This document shows, one piece after another, positions 59,411 through 64,000 of a stretch of 64,000 nucleotides of DNA. Origin of the DNA: Microbacterium ginsengisoli (lineage in GTDB: Bacteria; Actinomycetota; Actinomycetes; Actinomycetales; Microbacteriaceae). The stretch lies in the NCBI RefSeq assembly GCF_000956535.1, contig NZ_JYIY01000069.1:1-64000 (forward strand). The letters are read 5' to 3'. Each line of letters opens with the position of its first letter. The stretch's first letter is position 1. Position numbers and translations under genes: made by a program. Below the pieces are notes generated by a model that was given only the letters and a program-made list of their open reading frames with translations, made no database searches and was not told the origin of the DNA.

Positions 59411-59848
59411 ATGACGCAGCGGTTCGAGACGCCCATGTCGCAGTTCGGCAACAACACCGGCATCGAGGTGCCGCCCGCGGTGCTCGAGGCGCTCGGAGGT
59501 GGCAAGCGTCCCGCCGTCGTGGTCAGTGTCAACGGCTACGAGTACCGCTCGACGGTCGGGGTGATGCAGGGGCTGTTCCTCGTGCCGTTCAGCTCCGACA
59601 AGCGTGCGGCGACCGGCATCGGCGGGGGCGACGCGATCACCGTCGAGCTCGCCCTCGACACCGCGCCGCGCGAGGTCGAGGTCCCGGCCGATCTCGCCGC
59701 CGCGCTCGCATCCGCAGGGCTCACCGACGCGTTCGCCGCGCTCGCTCCCAGCCACCGCAAGGCGCACGTCGTGAGCGTCGAGTCCGCGAAGGCCGCCGAC
59801 ACCCGCTCACGACGTGTCGAGGCGGTGATCACCAAGCTCGCGGGGTGA
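59411..59848 (+). CDS. DUF1905/YdeI-like protein
   Basis: 145 residues from ATG 59411. ETPMSQFGNNTGIEVPPAVLEALGGGKRPAVVVSVNGYEYRSTVGVMQGLFLVPFSSDKRAATGIGGGDAITVELALDTAPREVEVPADLAAAL is the DUF1905 beta-barrel followed by the OmdA/YdeI segment ending in SHRKAHVVSVESAKAADTRSRRVEAVI. Function unclear. TACGCT ends 6 nt upstream, so the mRNA may be leaderless. Confidence 0.85.
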   Translation: MTQRFETPMSQFGNNTGIEVPPAVLEALGGGKRPAVVVSVNGYEYRSTVGVMQGLFLVPFSSDKRAATGIGGGDAITVELALDTAPREVEVPADLAAALASAGLTDAFAALAPSHRKAHVVSVESAKAADTRSRRVEAVITKLAG

Positions 59849-59910
59849 GGGGCGGCATCCGTCATCGACCTCACAGGCCTGCGGGCGATACCCTCGACAC
59901 AGGAGTGGTT

Positions 59911-60597
59911 GTGGCGCGGATCTGGAAGAGCCGGGAAGGCGAGAGCCCGAACGATGCCGCACGCGTCGCCAAGACGAAGGATGTCGTCGCCGAAGGTCTC
60001 TACATCGCGGCGGCCGCCACGCGACTGACGTTGAAGAACCGCATGCTGGTCGCGCTCATCTCGTCGGACGCCGACTTCGATGTCGAGCTGTTCCTTCCCG
60101 ACGCGCAGGAGGCGCTGCTGGCGCTGGCGCGGGAGGCGGAGGCCGACGGCAAGCGGGCGGAGCGGGAGCGCAAGCGCGCCAGCCGCCGGTTCAGCCTCTC
60201 GGACGGCACCCACGACTACCGCAGCCGCGACGTCAAGAATCTTCGGCGTCGACGTAAGCAGTCGCTGCGCATCGCCGAGGAGCTGCAGCAGCGTGCCGCC
60301 GACGAGGCGACGCTGCGCGAGCTCGTCGAGGCGGCGCGCGAGGCGGCATGGAGCGAGGTCTCGCGCAACATCGACCGGCGGCTGCGCATCGAGGCGGCGC
60401 GCCCCGACCTCGAGCCCGACTACGAGAAGATGCGCAAGGCGCGCATGATGAGCCTCAAGCTCGTCGACCTGCCGAAGCTCGCCGCTCACCGCAAGCGGCT
60501 CGTCGACGGGGAGCCTGAGGCGCTTCCCGGCGGTGAGATCGTCTCGGGTGCCGCGCCGAAGGCATCGGGCATCGACCTGAGCGAACTCGATGAGTGA
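59911..60597 (+). CDS. Conserved hypothetical helical protein
   Basis: 228 residues from GTG 59911 (AGGAG at ideal spacing). Highly charged, mostly helical (LPDAQEALLALAREAEADGKRAERERKRASRRF, LRIAEELQQRAADEATLRELVEAAREAAWSEVSRNIDRRLRIE). A family of actinobacterial proteins looks like this, without known role. It may bind nucleic acid. Confidence 0.65.
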   Translation: MARIWKSREGESPNDAARVAKTKDVVAEGLYIAAAATRLTLKNRMLVALISSDADFDVELFLPDAQEALLALAREAEADGKRAERERKRASRRFSLSDGTHDYRSRDVKNLRRRRKQSLRIAEELQQRAADEATLRELVEAAREAAWSEVSRNIDRRLRIEAARPDLEPDYEKMRKARMMSLKLVDLPKLAAHRKRLVDGEPEALPGGEIVSGAAPKASGIDLSELDE

Positions 60598-60695
60598 GGG
60601 GATGTCGCGGGCCGCGGCATCCACGATTCGTTCCGGGAGCACGTCCTGGGGTATGCTCTCCTGGTGCCCGCGCGCCGAAAAGGCCGCGAGAACAT

Positions 60696-60768
60696 GCGCC
60701 CGTAGCTCAATGGATAGAGCATCTGACTACGGATCAGAAGGTTAGGGGTTCGAGTCCCTTCGGGCGCA
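60696..60768 (+). tRNA. tRNA-Arg (anticodon ACG)
   Basis: GCGCCCG (60696-60702) pairs with CGGGCGC (60761-60767), discriminator A60768. Anticodon arm TCTGA/TCAGA with loop CTACGGA, anticodon ACG at 60729-60731. T-arm AGGGGTTCGAGTCCCTT. CCA not encoded. TATGCT at 60652-60657 is a good -10. Confidence 0.97.
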
Positions 60769-60790
60769 CACTGTGTTGAGACAGTAATTG

Positions 60791-60816
60791 AAACGGCCCG
60801 CTTCGGCGGGCCGTTT
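60791..60816 (+). terminator. Terminator of tRNA-Arg
   Basis: AAACGGCCCGC (60791-60801), UUCG tetraloop, GCGGGCCGTTT (60806-60816): a perfect 11-bp stem ending in T's, 22 nt after the tRNA. Confidence 0.92.
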
Positions 60817-60831
60817 CGCGTCTGCGGGGTC

Positions 60832-60972
60832 TCAGATAGGCTCGGTCGTGCGGATCAGTCCGCAGTTCACGCACGACCATGCGACGAGGAAGCGTTCGTC
60901 GTCGAGGATCTCGAATCGCAGAGGATCGCCGCACGTCGGGCACGCGCGCGGATCCGGAGCATCCGACGTCAT
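60832..60972 (-). CDS. Small zinc-ribbon protein
   Basis: 46 residues. Two CxxC pairs (ACPTCGDPLRFEILDDERFLVAWSCVNCG) form a zinc ribbon. ATG 60972 lies in a G/C-rich gap with no strong Shine-Dalgarno. It converges on the tRNA terminator. Function unknown. Confidence 0.7.
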   Translation of the reverse strand: MTSDAPDPRACPTCGDPLRFEILDDERFLVAWSCVNCGLIRTTEPI

Positions 60973-61052
60973 GAGCCCAGCCTAGGGAGGGTGGAGCGGG
61001 CGGGCGCGAGTGGGGGCAGGATGGTGCCGAGACATCCGATCCGGAGGCCACC

Positions 61053-61229
61053 ATGAAGCACACCGTGTTCGTCGTCATCTACCTGCTCGTGATGGGTGGG
61101 CTCATCGTCGGGCTCGACGTGGCGTTCTTGCGCGACCACCTCTGGTGGCGCCTCGCCGTCAACGTCGGCATCGTCGCGGTGTTCGCGATCGTCTACCTGA
61201 CCCTGCTGCGCAACCTCTTCACGCAGTGA
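61053..61229 (+). CDS. Small two-helix membrane protein
   Basis: 58 residues with GGAGG well placed before ATG 61053. Two hydrophobic helices (HTVFVVIYLLVMGGLIVGLDVAFL and LAVNVGIVAVFAIVYLTLL) around DHLWWR. This pattern is widespread in Microbacteriaceae-type genomes as a hypothetical membrane protein. Confidence 0.75.
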   Translation: MKHTVFVVIYLLVMGGLIVGLDVAFLRDHLWWRLAVNVGIVAVFAIVYLTLLRNLFTQ

Positions 61230-61244
61230 CGCGGTTGCGGGGTG

Positions 61245-61278
61245 TATGACGGCCGTCATAGTATGACGAGCATCATAC
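61245..61278. promoter_or_regulatory. Two palindromic operators for the TetR regulator
   Basis: TATGACGGCCGTCATA (61245-61260) is a perfect 16-bp palindrome. GTATGA-N6-TCATAC (61261-61278) follows immediately with the same TATGA/TCATA half-sites. They lie just upstream of the tautomerase-tetR operon. Confidence 0.85.
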
Positions 61279-61299
61279 TCCCGACCTCGGAGGCTCCCC

Positions 61300-61734
61300 A
61301 TGCCCATGATCGACATCTACGCTCCCGCCGGACTCATCGCCGACGTGCATTCCCTCGCCCAGCGTGCCGCCGCCGCCGTGAAGGACGTCGAGCAGGTGCC
61401 CGACATCCCGATGTTCCGGGCGAACACCGCCGCGTTCGTTCATGAGCTTCCCGCCGCGGCACTGTCCGATGTCGACGGATCGAGCGATCACGTGCGCGTG
61501 CAGGTGCTGACTAACGCCGGTGCACTCGACCGCGACAAGCAGCTCGCCGTCGTGAGCGCGCTCACCGATCTCGTGGCGGAAGCCGCGGGCGACCCGAGCT
61601 GGCGCGAGCGCACCTGGGTGCTGCTCACCGAGGCCCCCGAGGGTGGCTGGGGCCTGTGGGGTCACGCGCACACGAACGCCGAAATCGTCGGCGCCGCGCG
61701 CGCCGAGATCGCGTCGCTGCGGGGCGAGTCCTGA
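61300..61734 (+). CDS. Tautomerase-family protein
   Basis: 144 residues. MPMIDIYAPAGLI... opens the beta-alpha-beta fold, and the second half (RVQVLTNAGALDRDKQLAVVSALTDLVAEAAGDPSWRERTWVLLTEAPEGGWGLWG) repeats it, as in fused 4-oxalocrotonate tautomerase-like proteins. The catalytic N-terminal Pro would be P2. It overlaps the TetR frame, so they form one operon. Confidence 0.85.
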   Translation: MPMIDIYAPAGLIADVHSLAQRAAAAVKDVEQVPDIPMFRANTAAFVHELPAAALSDVDGSSDHVRVQVLTNAGALDRDKQLAVVSALTDLVAEAAGDPSWRERTWVLLTEAPEGGWGLWGHAHTNAEIVGAARAEIASLRGES

Positions 61735-61751
61735 GCGGCGCGCGGGAGCAG

Positions 61752-62288
61752 ATGGCCGACACCGCGGCGCGGCTGCTGGCTGAGCGCGGCTATCAGGCCA
61801 CCTCGTTCAGCGACGTCATCGCCGCCTCGGGTGCACCCCGCGGGTCGATCTATCACCACTTCCCGGGCGGCAAGGACGAGCTCGTCGAGCTGGCGGTGCG
61901 CCGGCAGGCCGACCGGGTGATCGCGCTCGTCGGCGGGTTCACCGGCGACACCCCCGTCGAGGTCGTGGCATCCTTCATCGCCGTCTGGCGGCACACGCTC
62001 GTCGCGACAGACTTCGCCGTCGGATGCTCCCTGCTCGCCGTGACCGCCTCGACCGACGGGCCGCTGCGCGACACGGCCGGCGCCCTGTTCGGCGGATGGA
62101 TCGACGCCCTCGCCGCCCGCCTCGTCGTGACGGGCGTGGATGCCGCAGCCGCCGCATCGTTCGCGACGACACTGCTCGCGGCCATCGAGGGCGCCGTGGC
62201 GATCTCTCGCGCGCAGCGCTCGCTCGCGCCCTTCGACGCGGTCGCCACCCGCCTCACCGCCGACGCCGCTGCGCTCGCGCGCGGCTGA
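61752..62288 (+). CDS. TetR-family transcriptional regulator
   Basis: 178 residues from ATG 61752 (GGGAG upstream). The HTH is clear (AARLLAERGYQATSFSDVIAASGAPRGSIYHHFPGGKDELVELAV). The C-terminal domain (DFAVGCSLLAVTASTDGPLRDTAGALFGGWIDAL) is of the LmrA/YxaF kind. The frame extends a few codons upstream (SGAREQ) without a normal start codon, so the N-terminus may be slightly longer. It likely binds the palindromes at 61245-61278 and represses its own operon. Confidence 0.9.
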   Translation: MADTAARLLAERGYQATSFSDVIAASGAPRGSIYHHFPGGKDELVELAVRRQADRVIALVGGFTGDTPVEVVASFIAVWRHTLVATDFAVGCSLLAVTASTDGPLRDTAGALFGGWIDALAARLVVTGVDAAAAASFATTLLAAIEGAVAISRAQRSLAPFDAVATRLTADAAALARG

Positions 62289-62291
62289 GCG

Positions 62292-63389
62292 TCAGGCGTA
62301 TCGGCGAACCGCCTCGCGGATCTCATCGGCGAAGGAGTAGATGTCTTCGAGCGCGTCGATCGGATGACGGGTTTCCACCTTGTCTGCGTCGAGGAGTCCG
62401 AGGTACTTCTGCTTCGCCGCGTTGAAGTGCAGACGCGCGATCGGCTTGCGATTGTTGTCATCGAGGAGCACCGCGAAGTAGCTCTTCGAGTCGCGGGCGA
62501 CCACGCGGCTTGGCCGGACGTCGGAGCAGGCGATCGCGCGAACGATCTGGAAGCCTTCGAGTTCCTCGGGCGTCGTCACGACCTCCGAATCCTCGACGGG
62601 CTCGCCGGCGAGCGCCACTTCGCTTGCCGGGCTGGGTGCGGGCTCGGCGAGCGGTAGGAAGGCGGCAGGGGCCTCCGATCCGAGGGCGGTCTTGAGTCGG
62701 TCGTTGACCTGTTCATTCAAGAACTGGCGCGACGACTTCGACACGAGCGAAGTGAACTGCTCCCGAACCTTCTGTGTGAATGCACCCTCGTACACGCGGG
62801 TGGTGAAGAACCGCACCCACTCGGTCGTGGGCTCTCGGAATTCCGCCGCGATCTCTCGCTTGATCGCGCCGACGTACTTCAGTTCTTCGGCGGCATTGAT
62901 GATCGAATCGAGGTCGAAACTTGCCTTCGAGATCTTCTTGATCTCGGGAACGAGGTTGTCGTCGATCTCGAGAAGGTCCAGCACGAGGAATGGCTTCTCG
63001 TCCATGCGGTTCGGGGCGTCGAGGTCCGTATAGAACTGCCACACGATACCGTTCGTCAGCACCGCGAGACGGGCATTGGTCGTCGCAAAATAGCGGAAGA
63101 GCTGCGACGCATGCTCGATCTTCAGGGCGCCGACTGAGGGCTTGCATTCCACGAGAATCTGAATGGCGCCGTCCTTGACGATGGCGTAATCGACTTTCTC
63201 GCCACGCTTCACACCGACGTCAGCGGTGAACTCAGGGATCACTTCCTGAGGATCGAACACGTCGTAGCCGAGGATGCTCGAGATGAATGGCATGACGAAG
63301 GCGTTCTTCGTTGCCTCCTCGGTCTGAACTGCCGCGGCTTGGCCTTTGACCTTCGAGGCCAGCGCGACGAGACGCTCTTCAAACTCCAT
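62292..63389 (-). CDS. Stand-alone HsdR_N-like restriction endonuclease-fold protein
   Basis: 365 residues from ATG 63389. EATKNAFVMPFISSILGYDVFDPQEVIPEFTADVGVKRGEKVDYAIVKDGAIQILVECKPSVGAL has the PD-(D/E)xK residues: D in EKVDYAI and E-x-K in VECKPS. The rest (ARLAVLTNGIVWQFYTDLD) is as in type I R-subunit N-terminal domains. No helicase or methyltransferase follows. The C-terminal ~70 residues (KSYFAVLLDDNNRKPIARLHFN) are a separate beta domain. Its base composition looks less G+C-rich than its neighbours. Possible defence gene. Confidence 0.82.
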   Translation of the reverse strand: MEFEERLVALASKVKGQAAAVQTEEATKNAFVMPFISSILGYDVFDPQEVIPEFTADVGVKRGEKVDYAIVKDGAIQILVECKPSVGALKIEHASQLFRYFATTNARLAVLTNGIVWQFYTDLDAPNRMDEKPFLVLDLLEIDDNLVPEIKKISKASFDLDSIINAAEELKYVGAIKREIAAEFREPTTEWVRFFTTRVYEGAFTQKVREQFTSLVSKSSRQFLNEQVNDRLKTALGSEAPAAFLPLAEPAPSPASEVALAGEPVEDSEVVTTPEELEGFQIVRAIACSDVRPSRVVARDSKSYFAVLLDDNNRKPIARLHFNAAKQKYLGLLDADKVETRHPIDALEDIYSFADEIREAVRRYA

Positions 63390-63482
63390 ATTTCCCCCCG
63401 GTCCCAATGGTGATTCCAAGATTCTAGGGACTGGTCGGCACTTTCATTCGCCCCTCATCGCCGCTCGCGCGCGGCTGAGGGG

Positions 63483-63911
63483 TCACCCGGTGGCGAGCGC
63501 CCGGTCGAGCTCCCCGAGGATCTCCGCGCATCGAGTCACGTCTTCGGGGGTACCCGAGAGCTCGAACTCGAACAGGATGGGGCGCCCGGACAGCTCCGCG
63601 AGTTCACGCGCAGCCGCCTGGTAGTACCGACCGAAGTTGCGATTGCCCGAGCCGATGATGCCGACGAGATTCCGCCGGGTGACGGCGGACCGAAGGAACG
63701 CCCGCACCGCCGCGGGCAGCGTCACCTGATCGTCGTTGCCGGCCTTGTATGAGGGCGTGAGCAGCACCCACGGGGCATCCGCTTCGCTCTGTCGCACCTC
63801 GGCGTCGGCGAGGTCGCGCACGGGCCTGCCGTCGTTCTCGGTCAGGTGCTCGGCGAACCGGCGGGTGAGGTTCGAGGTGGACGAGTAGTAGTACACCGGC
63901 GTCTGGTGCAT
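63483..63911 (-). CDS. nrdI: NrdI flavodoxin-like protein
   Basis: 142 residues from ATG 63911; an in-frame ATG at 63971 adds an untypical leader. PVYYYSSTSNLTRRFAEHL binds the FMN phosphate and VGIIGSGNRNFGRYYQAAARELAELSGRPILFEFELSGTPEDV completes the family signature. NrdI supplies oxidant to assemble the manganese cofactor of class Ib ribonucleotide reductase. NrdH/NrdE/NrdF may lie beyond the window edge. Confidence 0.9.
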   Translation of the reverse strand: MHQTPVYYYSSTSNLTRRFAEHLTENDGRPVRDLADAEVRQSEADAPWVLLTPSYKAGNDDQVTLPAAVRAFLRSAVTRRNLVGIIGSGNRNFGRYYQAAARELAELSGRPILFEFELSGTPEDVTRCAEILGELDRALATG

Positions 63912-64000
63912 GCCGTCAGTGTGCTCCGGATGCCGCGGCTCCGCGCCCACGCGCACCGTGAGAATGTTCATCTCGATCGGGCATCGGTTCAGCCCCGGGT

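Overview
The window is a high-G+C actinobacterial chromosome segment. Its codon use, leaderless promoters, small Zn-ribbon proteins and gene families point to Microbacteriaceae, probably Microbacterium; this genus call is an inference from gene style, not from a database search. About 41 kb of it is an intact-looking siphovirus prophage (about 6572-47700). Host genes lie on both sides.

Left host flank (1-6599): an ECF sigma factor with a C-terminal anti-sigma-like part (cut by the window edge), a lipid kinase, serS with a translationally coupled HAD phosphatase, tRNA-Ser(UGA), an LCP cell-wall ligase, and tRNA-Ser(GCU), whose 3' end is the attachment site. A 29-bp core (6572-6600) is repeated exactly at 47672-47700. 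The tRNA's own terminator now lies beyond attR.

Prophage: the integrase (+) sits next to attL. Almost everything else is on the minus strand. Read right to left from 46.4 kb: an immunity region with divergent HTH genes around a 15-bp inverted repeat; a leader with a GGCNN pentamer array and a hairpin; early and recombination genes (SMC-like ATPase, YqaJ exonuclease, RecT/Bet, resolvase, NrdH redoxin, HNH, replication-like protein, SSB); a run of small Zn-finger and hypothetical genes with a methyltransferase; then terminase, portal, minor head protein, Dps-like protein, scaffold, capsid, connectors, tail tube, G/GT frameshift pair, tape measure, tail tip, endolysin, holins, tail fibres and a second tyrosine recombinase. 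Morons include a coiled-coil membrane protein at the right end and a Thr/Pro-rich exported protein at the left end.

The most striking object is in the minor head gene (27223-29133). It holds a 249-residue intein inserted exactly between N and C of the conserved HPN|CRH motif. Inside that intein, on the opposite strand and in codon register, is a complete 203-residue gene (27598-28209) with its own Shine-Dalgarno. It encodes an HTH plus Vsr-like/EDxHD nuclease typical of homing endonucleases. The same DNA therefore seems to encode the intein's structural blocks on one strand and its presumptive mobility nuclease on the other. Three further HNH genes sharing a C-terminal Zn module show that this phage carries many selfish nucleases.

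Right host flank (47701-64000): a PucR-type regulator, a DUF1269 protein, an Hsp20 gene with both CIRCE- and HAIR-like operators, a FetB-like permease, DedA, a ferric-iron ABC importer under a DtxR/IdeR-like box, a cystathionine beta-synthase/gamma-synthase operon preceded by a leaderless Cys-rich mini-ORF (probable cysteine attenuator), CsbD, tRNA-Arg(ACG), small membrane and Zn-ribbon proteins, a tautomerase/TetR pair, a stand-alone HsdR_N-like nuclease and nrdI.
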